Source: Rubrivivax sp. (GTDB lineage: Bacteria; Pseudomonadota; Gammaproteobacteria; Burkholderiales; Burkholderiaceae_C). Taken from it: a stretch of 64,000 bases of DNA. Below are positions 17,451 to 26,551 of the stretch, piece by piece. The translations under genes were made by a program, and so were the position numbers. Positions within the stretch are counted from its first letter, which is position 1; the number at the start of each line of letters is the position of its first letter. A model generated the notes under the pieces. The model saw nothing but the letters and a program-made list of their open reading frames with translations, made no database searches and was not told the origin of the DNA. Where the stretch lies: positions 248,001-312,000 of the forward strand of contig JAURZM010000063.1 of the NCBI GenBank assembly GCA_030653385.1, written 5' to 3'.

Positions 17451-17924
17451 ATGACAACCGACACCAGCCGCCTGTTCGAAGACCTTCGCCCGCTGCTCGT
17501 GAAGCAGGGGGTGAGCCTGGGCTTGTTGCCGACCGAAGAACAGGCGCTGGTGTTTGCGCTGGCCTGGTCCGGCCTGCCCGAAGACAACCTCACCGAGCCC
17601 GACGTCAACCAGGCACTGAAGCGCCTGCTGCAAGGCCCGCTGGTCTTTCTGCACACCGACCATGTGGAGTTGCGGCGCTGGCTGGTCGACGCACAGTGGC
17701 TGGACCGTGATGGTTACGGCCGCCAATACCGGCGTCGCGTGGCGGCTGCGCTGCCCGGCTTGGCGGCCGCAGCAGCTCTCGAGCTGGACACGCTGGGCGT
17801 TCAGGGTTCTGCGCAGTGGGTGGCCAGCGAGCGTGCCCAACACGCGGCCCGGCGCACCGCGCGACGCCAGGCCTGGGAGGCGCAGCAGAACCGGGTGGAG
17901 TCACCCCCGCCACCCCTGCCATAA
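17451..17924 (+). CDS. DUF2087-like protein
   Basis: This 157-residue soluble protein carries a region resembling DUF2087: LTEPDVNQALKRL, then DHVELRRWLVDAQWLDRDGY and GRQYRRR. In other proteins this domain is a small winged-helix-like module often attached to transcription regulators. Here it stands without a clear partner domain. The C-terminal part (AQHAARRTARRQAWEAQQNR) is basic and helical. ATG 17451 follows AAGGAACC. The function is unknown; a nucleic-acid role is only a guess. Confidence 0.65.
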   Translation: MTTDTSRLFEDLRPLLVKQGVSLGLLPTEEQALVFALAWSGLPEDNLTEPDVNQALKRLLQGPLVFLHTDHVELRRWLVDAQWLDRDGYGRQYRRRVAAALPGLAAAAALELDTLGVQGSAQWVASERAQHAARRTARRQAWEAQQNRVESPPPPLP

Positions 17925-18043
17925 CCCGATCGGCCATGTGGGCAGCCGCTACACTGCCGTCCGATGTCTGCCGAGAAGCCGCCGAGTGACCCGCTGCCGT
18001 TTGTGCAACCTGCGCAGCAAGGGGCAGCTCGCAGTGGTACCGG

Positions 18044-18649
18044 GTGGTCCTGCGGTGCCGTCCCGTGAACGACCCTGCTTTTGAATACGGCATGCGCCTG
18101 GCCCTGGACCAGGCGCACAACGCCTGGTTGGTGGGTGAGGTGCCGGTGGGTGCCGTGATCCTGCGGCCTTCGCCCGACGGACCCAAGGTCATCGCCACCG
18201 GCTACAACCGGCCCATCACCACCCACGACCCCACCGCACATGCCGAGATCGTGGCGCTGCGCCACGCGGCCACGCTCTTGGAAAACTACCGCCTGCCCGA
18301 GTGCGAGCTGTACGTGACGCTGGAACCCTGCGCGATGTGTGCGATGGCGCTGCTGCACGCCCGTTTCAAACGCGTGGTGTTCGGTGCGCCAGACCCCAAG
18401 ACCGGCGCTGCAGGTTCTGTGCTGAACCTCTTTGCGAATGCGCAACTGAACCACCAGACTGAGCTGGTGAGCGGTGTGATGGCCGAGCCGTGTTCACGCC
18501 TGCTGAAGGACTTTTTTGCCGAACGCCGTGCACAACAGCGTGCGCTGCGGGTTGAAGCTTTGCCGGTCGATGAGGACACCAGCGAACACCAGGCCATCCC
18601 GGCCGGCGAGGCCATCGAACTGCAGCCGCCTGACAGAACGCCGTCATGA
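18044..18649 (+). CDS. tadA: tRNA(adenosine-34) deaminase TadA
   Basis: This zinc enzyme of up to 201 residues deaminates adenosine to inosine at the wobble position of tRNA-Arg(ACG). The deaminase motifs are present: HAEIVAL (His66, Glu68) and PCAMC (Cys96, Cys99), with LYVTLEPCAMCAMALLHARF and PDPKTGAAGSV. The start may be ATG 18044 or the GTG at 18065 (VNDPAFEYGM), which fits homologs better. A C-terminal tail of about 25 residues is extra. It overlaps the LD-carboxypeptidase gene by 4 nt. Confidence 0.94.
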   Translation: MVLRCRPVNDPAFEYGMRLALDQAHNAWLVGEVPVGAVILRPSPDGPKVIATGYNRPITTHDPTAHAEIVALRHAATLLENYRLPECELYVTLEPCAMCAMALLHARFKRVVFGAPDPKTGAAGSVLNLFANAQLNHQTELVSGVMAEPCSRLLKDFFAERRAQQRALRVEALPVDEDTSEHQAIPAGEAIELQPPDRTPS

Positions 18650-19554
18650 AGTCGTTGATCCTGTTTTCCCCATCGGGTGTGGTGGCGCGCGCGCCGGTCT
18701 TGCGCTTGGCCGCCAAGCGTTTGCGTGGCCTGGGTTTCGACGCCCAGCTCGACGCCGATGCACTGGCCCGTCACCAGCGTTTTGCCGGTGACGACAGCAC
18801 CCGCCTGGCCGCCTTGCACCGCGTGGCCGATGCCGCGCCGTCGGTGGCCATGGCCAGCCGCGGGGGTTACGGCCTGACCCGCTTGCTGGACGGCGTGGAC
18901 TGGAAGCGCATCTCGCGCAGCGTGGAGCAGGGCACCCGCTGGGTGGGCCACAGCGACTTCACGGCACTGCAGCTGGGCATGCTGGCCCATGGCGCCGGGC
19001 CCTCGTGGGCCGGGCCCCTGGCCACCGACGATTTCGGCCGTGAAGAAACTGCCGGCGGGGTCGACGAGGTCACCCGCGACTGTTTCTGCGAAGCCATGTC
19101 GGGTGAACTGGAGGCGGTGGGCTTTCGCACCGAAGCCGGTTTTGACGGCTTTGGCGTGAAGGGCCGCCTGTGGGGCGGCAACCTGGCGATGGTGGTGTCA
19201 CTGCTGGGCACGCCTCACTGGCCCGGGCCACGTGTCACACGCGGTGGCATCCTGTTCCTGGAAGACGTCAACGAACACCCCTACCGCATCGAACGCAGCC
19301 TTCTGCACCTGCAGCAGGCGGGTGTGCTGCAAAGCCAGAAGGCGGTGCTGCTGGGCGCGGTGTCGGGCTGGAAACCGTCGCCGCTGGACCGGGGCTACAC
19401 GCTGAAGACGATGGTGGCGAGGGTGCGCGTGGGCATGAAAACACCGCTGATCACCGGGCTGCCCTTCGGCCACGTGAACCCGAAGGTGACGCTGCCGGTG
19501 GGGCAGCAGGTGCAACTGGTGGTGCAGGGGCGCGATGTCCTTCTGGGCTGGTAG
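18646..19554 (+). CDS. ldcA: Murein LD-carboxypeptidase (S66 family)
   Basis: This 302-residue protein belongs to the LdcA/MccF serine peptidase family, which removes the terminal D-Ala from cytoplasmic murein tetrapeptides during wall recycling. Motifs are SRGGYGLTRLLDGVDW, the nucleophile region VGHSDFTALQLG (Ser103), LFLEDVNEHPYRIER with the catalytic Glu, and GLPFGHVNPKVTLPVG with the expected His. There is no signal peptide. It overlaps tadA by 4 nt and the following peptide-binding protein gene by 20 nt, so a link to peptide uptake is likely. Confidence 0.92.
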   Translation: MKSLILFSPSGVVARAPVLRLAAKRLRGLGFDAQLDADALARHQRFAGDDSTRLAALHRVADAAPSVAMASRGGYGLTRLLDGVDWKRISRSVEQGTRWVGHSDFTALQLGMLAHGAGPSWAGPLATDDFGREETAGGVDEVTRDCFCEAMSGELEAVGFRTEAGFDGFGVKGRLWGGNLAMVVSLLGTPHWPGPRVTRGGILFLEDVNEHPYRIERSLLHLQQAGVLQSQKAVLLGAVSGWKPSPLDRGYTLKTMVARVRVGMKTPLITGLPFGHVNPKVTLPVGQQVQLVVQGRDVLLGW

Positions 19555-21787
19555 TTCGCGCCGCTGGGCAAGCCGTTTCACGCGGGCCGGCCTTGCGGCC
19601 CTGGCAATGTTGCTGGGCGCGTGCAACAACAACCCCTGGCCGGCCGAGGCGGCCGCATCGAACACGCTGTACACCGCCGTCGTCGAGTCTTCACCGCGCC
19701 ACCTGGACCCGACGGCTTCGTACTGGAACAACGACACGCCCTACACCTACCAGATCTATGAACCGCCCTACGGTTACCACTACCTGAAGCGGCCTTTTGA
19801 GCTGGTGCCCAAGTCAGCGGCTGCCGTGGTGAAACCCTACTTCGTCGACAAGAGCGGCCAGCGCCTGCCCGACGATGCGCCAAACGAACAGGTGGCCGAA
19901 AGCGTGTACGAGGTGCCGATCAAACCCGGCATCCTGTACCAACCGCACCCGGCCTTTGCCAAGGACGCCCAGGGCCGCCACCGCTACCACGCCATGAAGC
20001 CCGGTGAGCTGGGCGAGCGCCGCACGCCGCTGCAGTTCGAACACCAGGGCACCCGCGAGCTGGTGGCCGAGGACTTTGTCTATGCGCTGAAACGCCAGGC
20101 CACGACACGCATCACCGCGCCCATCTACAGCACCTTTGCCGAATACGTGGTGGGCCTGAAGGACTACGGCGAACTGGTCAAGCAGGAAGACAGGAAGCTG
20201 CGGGAGGGCCTGGACCCGGCCAGCCAGGACAAACCTTTCCTGGACTTCCGCCAGTGGCCGCTGGCGGGCGCCACCGCGCCGGAAAAGCACCTGCTGCGCA
20301 TCCGCATCAAGGGCAAGTACCCGCAGTGGAGCTACTGGATGCAGATGACTTTCATGGCCCCGGTGCCGTGGGAGGCCGATGCCTTCTACGCCCAGCCCGG
20401 CATGGCTGAAAGGGCGCTGACGCTGGACGTGTGGCCGGTGGGCACTGGCGCCTACATGATGGTGGAGTTCGTGAAGGACCGTTACCACGTGATGCAGCGC
20501 AACCCCAACTACCGGGGTGAACCTTACCCCTGTGAAGGCATGCCCGGCGACAAGGAAGCCGGCCTGCTGGACGACTGTGGCAAGACCATGCCCTTCATCG
20601 ACCGCTACGTGTCCAGCATCGAGCGTGAAGCCGTGCCGCAGCGGGGCAAGTTCCGCCAGGGCTTCTACGACGTCGAGGTCTTCGAGCGCACCGACACCGG
20701 CATGGACTACCTGGTGGCCATGCAAGACAGCGAAGAGGTGCGTGCCGAGTACCTGGACAAGGGTTTCCGCCTGAACCGCGGTTCGGACGTCAACAGCTAC
20801 TTCATCGGCTTCAACATGCTGGACCCGGTGATCGGCGACGGTGACGGCGCCGAGGCCACACCCGAGCGCGCCGCGCGCAACCGCAAGTTGCGGCAGGCCA
20901 TCAGCATCGCCATCGACTGGGAGGAATACGCCAAGGTCTTTCCCAAGAAGGCCGGCGACACCGCGCAAAGTCCGCTGCCACCCGGCATCTTCGGCAGCCG
21001 CGAAGGCACGGCCGAAGGTGTGAACCCGGTGACGCATGTGTGGCAAGACGGCCGTGCCGTGCGCCGGCCCATCAGCGATGCCAAACGCCTGATGGCCGAA
21101 GCCGGTTACCCGCAGGGTCGCGACGCACAGACCGGCAAGCCGCTGGTGCTGAACTACGACTTCTATGCACCGCCCACACCCGAGCGCAAGCCCGAGATCG
21201 ACTGGGTGGTGCGCCAGTTCGCCAAGATCGACATCCAGCTCGAAGTGCGCGCCACCGACAACAACCAGTTCCAGGACAAGGTGCGCAAAGGCAAGTACCA
21301 GGTGTTCTGGCTGGGCTGGAATGCCGACTACCCCGACGCCGAGAACTTCCTGTTCCTGCTGTATGGCCCCACCGGCAAGACCAGGTTCGACGGCGAGAAC
21401 ACGTCCAACTACGCCAGCGCCGAATACGACCGCCTGTACGTGCAGATGAAGACCTTGCCCGACGGACCGGCCAAGCAGAAGCTGATCGACGAGATGGTGA
21501 AAGTGGTGCGCGAAGACGCACCCTGGACGATGGGATTTTTCCCCTATGCCAGCGCCGCCGCGCAGCAGTGGGTGCACAACTTCAAGCCGGCCATCCTGAT
21601 CCGTGACCACGGCCGTTACCTGCGGCTGGACGTGAAGCAACGCCTGGCCAGCCACGCGGCGTGGAACCGGCCGGTGTGGTGGCCGCTGCTGCTGATCGGC
21701 GCGCTGGTGGTGGCGCTGTTCTGGGTGGCCCGCAGCCACTTGCGCAAGCGCGAGCGCACCAACGCACGCGGCGAAGTGCTGGCATGA
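19535..21787 (+). CDS. Oligopeptide ABC transporter substrate-binding lipoprotein with C-terminal membrane helix
   Basis: This 750-residue protein of the SBP_bac_5 family starts with a lipoprotein signal (ALAMLLGAC, lipid on the Cys). Its binding-protein core includes VESSPRHLDPTASYWNNDTP, RKLRQAISIAIDWEEYAKVF and FWLGWNADYPDAENFLFLLY. It is longer than usual DppA/OppA proteins (about 540) and comparable to YejA-like ones. The C-terminus has a hydrophobic segment WPLLLIGALVVALFWVA followed by RSHLRKRERT, so it looks anchored at both ends, which is unusual. It leads directly into two permease genes and an ATPase gene. Confidence 0.88.
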   Translation: MSFWAGSSRRWASRFTRAGLAALAMLLGACNNNPWPAEAAASNTLYTAVVESSPRHLDPTASYWNNDTPYTYQIYEPPYGYHYLKRPFELVPKSAAAVVKPYFVDKSGQRLPDDAPNEQVAESVYEVPIKPGILYQPHPAFAKDAQGRHRYHAMKPGELGERRTPLQFEHQGTRELVAEDFVYALKRQATTRITAPIYSTFAEYVVGLKDYGELVKQEDRKLREGLDPASQDKPFLDFRQWPLAGATAPEKHLLRIRIKGKYPQWSYWMQMTFMAPVPWEADAFYAQPGMAERALTLDVWPVGTGAYMMVEFVKDRYHVMQRNPNYRGEPYPCEGMPGDKEAGLLDDCGKTMPFIDRYVSSIEREAVPQRGKFRQGFYDVEVFERTDTGMDYLVAMQDSEEVRAEYLDKGFRLNRGSDVNSYFIGFNMLDPVIGDGDGAEATPERAARNRKLRQAISIAIDWEEYAKVFPKKAGDTAQSPLPPGIFGSREGTAEGVNPVTHVWQDGRAVRRPISDAKRLMAEAGYPQGRDAQTGKPLVLNYDFYAPPTPERKPEIDWVVRQFAKIDIQLEVRATDNNQFQDKVRKGKYQVFWLGWNADYPDAENFLFLLYGPTGKTRFDGENTSNYASAEYDRLYVQMKTLPDGPAKQKLIDEMVKVVREDAPWTMGFFPYASAAAQQWVHNFKPAILIRDHGRYLRLDVKQRLASHAAWNRPVWWPLLLIGALVVALFWVARSHLRKRERTNARGEVLA

Positions 21788-21800
21788 GTCGCGCATCCCC

Positions 21801-22784
21801 ATGCTGAACTTCATCCTGCGCCGCATCGGCTACGGCGTGCTGATCCTGCTGGGTGTGAACCTGGCCACTTTCGTCCTGTTTTTCACCGTCAACACCCCCG
21901 ACGACATGGCGCGCCTGAACCTGGGCGGCAAGCGGGTGACGCAGGAATCGATCGAGAAATGGAAGTCCGAACGGGGTTACGACAAGCCGCTGTACCTGAA
22001 CCGCCAGGCCAGTGGCACGCAGCAGGTCACCGAGACCATCTTCTGGGAACGTTCGGTGTCGCTGATGGCGCTGGACTTCGGCCGCGCCGACAGCGAAAGC
22101 GCGGGTGACATCGGCCACGAGGTGGGCGCGCGCATGTGGGTCAGCCTGCAGATGGCGCTGCCGCTGTTTGTGCTGCAGGTCATTGCCAGCACCGCGTTTG
22201 CGCTGCTGCTGGTGATGTTCCGCCATTCACGGCTCGACTTCTGGGGCGTGGTGGCCTGTGTGCTGATGCTGTCGATCAGCAGCCTCTTCTACATCATCGT
22301 TGGCCAGTACCTGTTTTCGCGTGTGCTGAAGCTGGCGCCGATTTCCGGCTACGCGCCGGGCCTGGACGCGGTGAAGTTCCTGCTGCTGCCGGTGGGCCTG
22401 AGTCTGATCGCCCGCCTGGGCGGCGAAGCGCGGCTGTACCGCGCGATGTTTCTGGAAGAGATCGGCAAGGACTATGTGCGCACCGCACGTGCCAAGGGCC
22501 TGAGCGAGCAGGTGGTGATGTTCCGCCACGTGCTGCGCAATGCGCTGATTCCCATCATCACCAGCGCCGGCAGTTACCTGCCTTATGTGTTCCTGGGCAG
22601 CCTGGTCTTCGAAAGTTTCTTCGGCCTGCCGGGACTGGGCGCCTATGTCATCGAAGCCATCGGCAAGCAGGACTTCGCGGTCGTGCGCACGATGGTCTTC
22701 GTGGGTTCGCTGCTGTACATCGCGACCTTTGCGCTGATCGACATTGCCTACACCTGGGTCGACCCCCGCGTGCGGTTGAGTTGA
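21801..22784 (+). CDS. Oligopeptide ABC transporter permease (YejB/DppB type)
   Basis: This 327-residue inner-membrane permease has the BPD_transp_1 domain. It begins MLNFILRRIGYGVLILLGVN, typical of DppB-like proteins, and carries the EAA loop at KDYVRTARAKGLSEQVVMFR followed by HVLRNALIPIITSAG. About six helices are visible. It follows the binding-protein gene by 13 nt and precedes the second permease by 14 nt. The periplasmic loop with LGGKRVTQESIEKWKSERGY fits YejB/OppB relatives. Confidence 0.92.
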   Translation: MLNFILRRIGYGVLILLGVNLATFVLFFTVNTPDDMARLNLGGKRVTQESIEKWKSERGYDKPLYLNRQASGTQQVTETIFWERSVSLMALDFGRADSESAGDIGHEVGARMWVSLQMALPLFVLQVIASTAFALLLVMFRHSRLDFWGVVACVLMLSISSLFYIIVGQYLFSRVLKLAPISGYAPGLDAVKFLLLPVGLSLIARLGGEARLYRAMFLEEIGKDYVRTARAKGLSEQVVMFRHVLRNALIPIITSAGSYLPYVFLGSLVFESFFGLPGLGAYVIEAIGKQDFAVVRTMVFVGSLLYIATFALIDIAYTWVDPRVRLS

Positions 22785-22798
22785 GCCCAGCCTTCCCT

Positions 22799-24256
22799 AT
22801 GCCCATGCCCAAGTTCGTGCTGTTGTGGACCGACGCTGCGATCTGGCTCTTGCTGCTGGTGGTGCTGGCCTACGCGCTGAGCGTGCTGCGCAAGCCCGAG
22901 CTGGCCGACAAGTGGGGCCGCGTGTTCCGCAACGCGCCAGCGCTGGCATCCTCCATCATCCTGCTGCTGTGCCTGGGCGTGACGCTGCTGGACAGCGTGC
23001 ACTTCAGGCCGCTGCTGCCGCCCGCGCCCGGCGTGCAGAACGCCGCGCCGGCCTACGACAGCCGCACACGGTCGGTGCTGGATGTGGTGCTGGCCGACCT
23101 GCTGGCGGCCCGCGAGTCCACCTACTCGCGGCCGCTGTCCTATGTGGGCTTCACGAAGGAGTCGCTGCTGGTCGATGGCGTGGTGCAGCGGGTCGCGCCG
23201 CGCCTGGCCTTCGGCGGCAGCCACTTGAGCGACCCTGAAAGGCAGTGGTTGGGTGACATCGCCGTGCGTGCGTCGCAGGGCCTCTTCATCGGCTTCCTGC
23301 TCGGCGCCTTGGCGGCGGCCGCGCTGGTGGCCGCCATTGCGCGCAAGCGCCGGCACTCAGTGCGAGACACGTGGCGCGCCATCCGCGGGCAGCAAGGGCA
23401 GGTGCCCTGGCACGTGGCCGTGGTGACGCTGCTGGTGCTGGGCCTGGTGGTCGGCCCGGCCACGATGCTGTCCGGCCCCTACCACCTGCTGGGCACCGAC
23501 CTGACCGGCAACGACGTGCTCTACCAAAGCCTGAAGAGCATCCGCACCGCCTTTGTCATCGGCACGCTGGCGACCGTGGCCACGCTGCCGCTGGCGGTGG
23601 TGCTGGGTCTGCTGGCGGGCTACTTCAAGGGCTGGGTGGACGAACTCATTCAGTACATCTACACCGTGCTGTCCTCCGTGCCGAACGTGCTGCTCATCGC
23701 GGCCTGCGTGTTGATGGTGCAGGTTTTCCTGGACAAGAACCCCGACCTCTTCGAGACCGGTGCCGAACGTTCCGACCTGAAACTCTTCTTGCTGTGCGCC
23801 GTGCTGGGCCTGACCGGCTGGGCCGGTCTGTGCCGCCTGCTGCGCGGCGAAACCCTGAAGCTGCGTGAACTGGACTACGTGCAGGCGGCGCAGGCCTTCG
23901 GCATCGGCCACGCGCGCATCATGGCGCGCCACATCTTCCCCAACGTGGCGCACCTGATGCTCATCGTCACGGTGCTCGAGTTCAGTTCGCTGATCCTGTA
24001 CGAGGCCGTGCTGTCCTACGTGGGCGTGGGCGTCGACCCGTCGATGAACAGCTTCGGCGGCATGATCAACCTGGCCCGCAACGAGATGAGCCGTGACCCG
24101 GTGGTCTGGTGGTCGTTCGCGTCGGCCTTTGCCTTCATGGTGACGCTGGTGCTGGCCGCCAACCTGTTTGCCGACGGCGTGCGCGACGCCTTCGACCCGC
24201 GCGCCCGCGTCTTCCGCAGCAAACGTGTCTTGCGCCCGCGCAAGAAACTGGCCTGA
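22799..24256 (+). CDS. Oligopeptide ABC transporter permease (YejE/DppC type)
   Basis: This 485-residue permease is longer than simple DppC proteins. An N-terminal helix (WLLLLVVLAYALSVLRKP) and a further helix near residue 60 precede the transport domain. The later part shows GTDLTGNDVLYQSLKSIRTA, GLLAGYFKGWVDELIQYI, and the EAA loop DYVQAAQAFGIGHARIMARH followed by IFPNVAHLMLIV. The ending KRVLRPRKKLA is cytoplasmic. It pairs with the YejB-like permease and is followed after 2 nt by the ATPase gene. Confidence 0.92.
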   Translation: MPMPKFVLLWTDAAIWLLLLVVLAYALSVLRKPELADKWGRVFRNAPALASSIILLLCLGVTLLDSVHFRPLLPPAPGVQNAAPAYDSRTRSVLDVVLADLLAARESTYSRPLSYVGFTKESLLVDGVVQRVAPRLAFGGSHLSDPERQWLGDIAVRASQGLFIGFLLGALAAAALVAAIARKRRHSVRDTWRAIRGQQGQVPWHVAVVTLLVLGLVVGPATMLSGPYHLLGTDLTGNDVLYQSLKSIRTAFVIGTLATVATLPLAVVLGLLAGYFKGWVDELIQYIYTVLSSVPNVLLIAACVLMVQVFLDKNPDLFETGAERSDLKLFLLCAVLGLTGWAGLCRLLRGETLKLRELDYVQAAQAFGIGHARIMARHIFPNVAHLMLIVTVLEFSSLILYEAVLSYVGVGVDPSMNSFGGMINLARNEMSRDPVVWWSFASAFAFMVTLVLAANLFADGVRDAFDPRARVFRSKRVLRPRKKLA

Positions 24257-24258
24257 AG

Positions 24259-26184
24259 ATGCTGAACATCAACGACCTGCAGGTTGAACTGGAAGGTGAT
24301 GGTGGCCTGGTGCGTGCCATCGACGGCCTGCGCCTGTGCATCGAACGTGGCGAGACCTTCGCGCTGGTGGGCGAGTCGGGCTGCGGCAAGAGCATGACCG
24401 CGCTGGCGCTGATGCGCCTGCTGCCCGAAAACGGCTACGTGGCTGCGGGCGACATCCACATCGGCCGCGGCGCCGATGCGGTGGACGTGCTGGGCCTGCC
24501 CGAAGTGCAGATGCGCAGCGTGCGCGGTGGCCGTGTCGGCATGATCTTTCAAGAGCCCGGCACCAGCCTGAACCCGGTGATGAAGGTGGGCCAGCAGATC
24601 GTCGAAGCGATCGAGGCCCACACACCACTGCGCGGTGCAGCGGCACGCAACAAGGCGCTGGACTGGCTGCGGCGCGTGGGCATTCCCGAGCCCGAACGCC
24701 GCATCGACGACTACCCCTTCCGCATGAGCGGTGGCCAGAAACAGCGTGTGATGATCGCGGTGGCGCTGGCCGCCGAACCACACTTCCTGATCGCGGACGA
24801 GCCCACCACGGCGCTGGACGTGACGATTCAGGCGCAGATCCTGGACCTGTTGCGCGACCTGCAGCGCGAAAAGCGCATGGGCCTTTTGCTGATCACGCAC
24901 GATCTGGCGGTGGTGTCGGGCATGGCGCAGCGGGTGGCGCTGATGTACGCGGGGCAGATCATCGAAGTGGCCAGCGCGCAGGACTTCTTCCGTGCGCCCA
25001 AGCACCCCTATGCCCGTGCGCTGCTGCGTGCGCTGCCGGGTGGCGACCGGCGCGCCGGGCCGCTGGAGGCGATTGCGGGCACAGTGCCGGCGCTGAACCA
25101 GCGCTTCCAGGGCTGCCGCTTTGCGCCGCGTTGTGGGCAGGTGATGGTGCATTGCGGGGGCACCTTGCCTGAACTGCGGGAAGTCGTGGCGGGGCATGAG
25201 GTGCGGTGTCTGCTGTATGCGCAGGGCGCTGACCCTCACCCCAGCCCTCTCCCGCGAGCGGGAGAGGGGGCCAGCGCAATGCCCACGGGTCGGCCAGTCA
25301 GCGCCCGAGTCACTGGATTGCCCCCTCTCCCGCTGGGAGAGGGTTGGGGTGAGGGCCGGCTTGGAGACAAGTCCCCCGCCCCCCCGCTGCTCGACGTGCA
25401 GGACCTGCGTGTCCGCTTCCCCCTCCGCGGCGGCATCCTGCAAGGCATCAAGGGCCACTTCAACGCCGTCGATGGCGTTTCGTTCCAGTTGCATGCCGGC
25501 GAGACGCTGGCGCTGGTGGGCGAGTCGGGCTGCGGCAAGACCACCACCGGCAAGGCCATCGTGCAGTTGCTGCGCCACCTGTCGGTGACCGAGGGCCGTG
25601 CGCTGCTGAACGGCCAGAACCTGTTCGACATGCAAGGCGAAACGCTGCGTGCCGCGCGGCGCCAGGTGCAGATCATCTTCCAGGACCCTTTTGCATCGCT
25701 GAACCCGCGCATGCGTGTGCACGACATCCTGGAAGAGGGCCTGGCGGCGCTGCAGCCCGACCTGGACGCAAAACAGCGCCGCGCCCGACTCGAACGCCTG
25801 ACCGACCAGGTGGGCCTGCGCCGCGAGGCGCTGCAACGCTACCCACACGAGTTTTCGGGTGGCCAGCGTCAGCGCATCGCCATCGCCCGCGCGCTGGCGG
25901 TGCAGCCGCGATTGATCGTCTGCGACGAGCCCACGTCGGCGCTGGATGTGTCGGTGCAGGCGCAGATCCTGAACCTGCTGCGCGATCTGCAGCGCGAGCT
26001 GGGTGTCAGCTACCTTTTCATCACGCACAACATCGGGGTCGTGGAGTACGTTGCCGACCGCATCGTGGTCATGAAGGCCGGGCGGGTGGAAGAGCAGGGG
26101 GCTAGCGCCCAGGTGCTGGCCCAGCCATCACGCGACTACACCCGCCAGTTGCTGGCCGCCGTGCCGCGGCTCCAGGGGGTCTGA
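24259..26184 (+). CDS. Oligopeptide ABC transporter ATPase with two fused nucleotide-binding domains (YejF type)
   Basis: This 641-residue protein has two ABC ATPase domains. Both Walker A motifs are visible, GESGCGKS near residue 38 and GESGCGKT near 421, as are the signature regions (MSGGQKQRV and FSGGQRQRI) and Walker B regions (LIADEPTTALD and IVCDEPTSALD). Oligopeptide-transporter C-terminal cysteine motifs are present after the first domain (GCRFAPRCGQVMVHC). Between the domains, residues of about 325 to 366 are encoded by a dispersed palindromic repeat lying in frame, giving a Pro/Gly-rich linker. The fused layout matches YejF/DppDF. Confidence 0.93.
   Translation: MLNINDLQVELEGDGGLVRAIDGLRLCIERGETFALVGESGCGKSMTALALMRLLPENGYVAAGDIHIGRGADAVDVLGLPEVQMRSVRGGRVGMIFQEPGTSLNPVMKVGQQIVEAIEAHTPLRGAAARNKALDWLRRVGIPEPERRIDDYPFRMSGGQKQRVMIAVALAAEPHFLIADEPTTALDVTIQAQILDLLRDLQREKRMGLLLITHDLAVVSGMAQRVALMYAGQIIEVASAQDFFRAPKHPYARALLRALPGGDRRAGPLEAIAGTVPALNQRFQGCRFAPRCGQVMVHCGGTLPELREVVAGHEVRCLLYAQGADPHPSPLPRAGEGASAMPTGRPVSARVTGLPPLPLGEGWGEGRLGDKSPAPPLLDVQDLRVRFPLRGGILQGIKGHFNAVDGVSFQLHAGETLALVGESGCGKTTTGKAIVQLLRHLSVTEGRALLNGQNLFDMQGETLRAARRQVQIIFQDPFASLNPRMRVHDILEEGLAALQPDLDAKQRRARLERLTDQVGLRREALQRYPHEFSGGQRQRIAIARALAVQPRLIVCDEPTSALDVSVQAQILNLLRDLQRELGVSYLFITHNIGVVEYVADRIVVMKAGRVEEQGASAQVLAQPSRDYTRQLLAAVPRLQGV
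25232..25355. repeat. Dispersed palindromic repeat in frame inside the ATPase gene
   Basis: Outer arms at 25232-25252 and 25335-25355 are inverted copies of each other at 20 of 21 positions. Each contains an inner hairpin, for example CCCTCTCCC with GGGAGAGGG. This CCCTCTCCC-type palindrome is a common repetitive element in proteobacterial genomes. Here it adds about 41 codons without a stop, giving translated stretches such as HPSPLPRAGEG and LPLGEGWGEG. Confidence 0.9.
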
Positions 26185-26551
26185 TCCCGGAGGGCAGTTG
26201 GGTCTTTTGTGACGGTCGTGTTGCGGGTCACCAACAACGGGGGCCTCGACTGAGCTAAGGGCATGCCCTAGCCGCTGCGCCACCAGATCAGGTCGGTCTG
26301 TAACGGTGCCAACGCAAGTCCTTGATTTTCAAGGAAATTGACCTCTCATTCCAGCCGGCGCGGCAACAGGACCTGCCGCGCAAGCCTCGTGCGGGACCCG
26401 ACGGTCGCCAAAGAGTTCCCTGTCAGCCGTGACAATGCGTTTACACGTCTTTGCGTCGGGACGCCGAGGTCATACCCGACTTCGTCGAAACGCCCGTACA
26501 GGCCCGTGTTTCTGACCGGAAACCCTTACACACCACAGGAGTTCGAAGCTC
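26185..26551. other. Intergenic region before the first TonB-dependent receptor
   Basis: No gene was seen in these 367 bases. Contents noted are a 12-bp palindrome AGGGCATGCCCT at 26258-26269 flanked by tRNA D-arm-like sequences on the minus strand, a perfect inverted repeat TCCTTGA/TCAAGGA at 26319-26335, and an AGGAG ribosome binding site 12 nt before the receptor start. No Fur box or cobalamin riboswitch was recognised. Confidence 0.6.

Noticed and set aside
26244..26285. tRNA-like D-arm sequences on the minus strand around a GGGCATGCCC palindrome.
   Set aside because: Segments such as TAGCTCAGTCG and GGTGGCGCAGCGGCT resemble D-arms, but no acceptor stem, anticodon arm or T-arm can be folded with them, so a tRNA gene is not supported.
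26185..26551. Cobalamin riboswitch or Fur box before the first TonB receptor.
   Set aside because: Neither the B12-box nor a GATAAT-type Fur repeat could be found on either strand.
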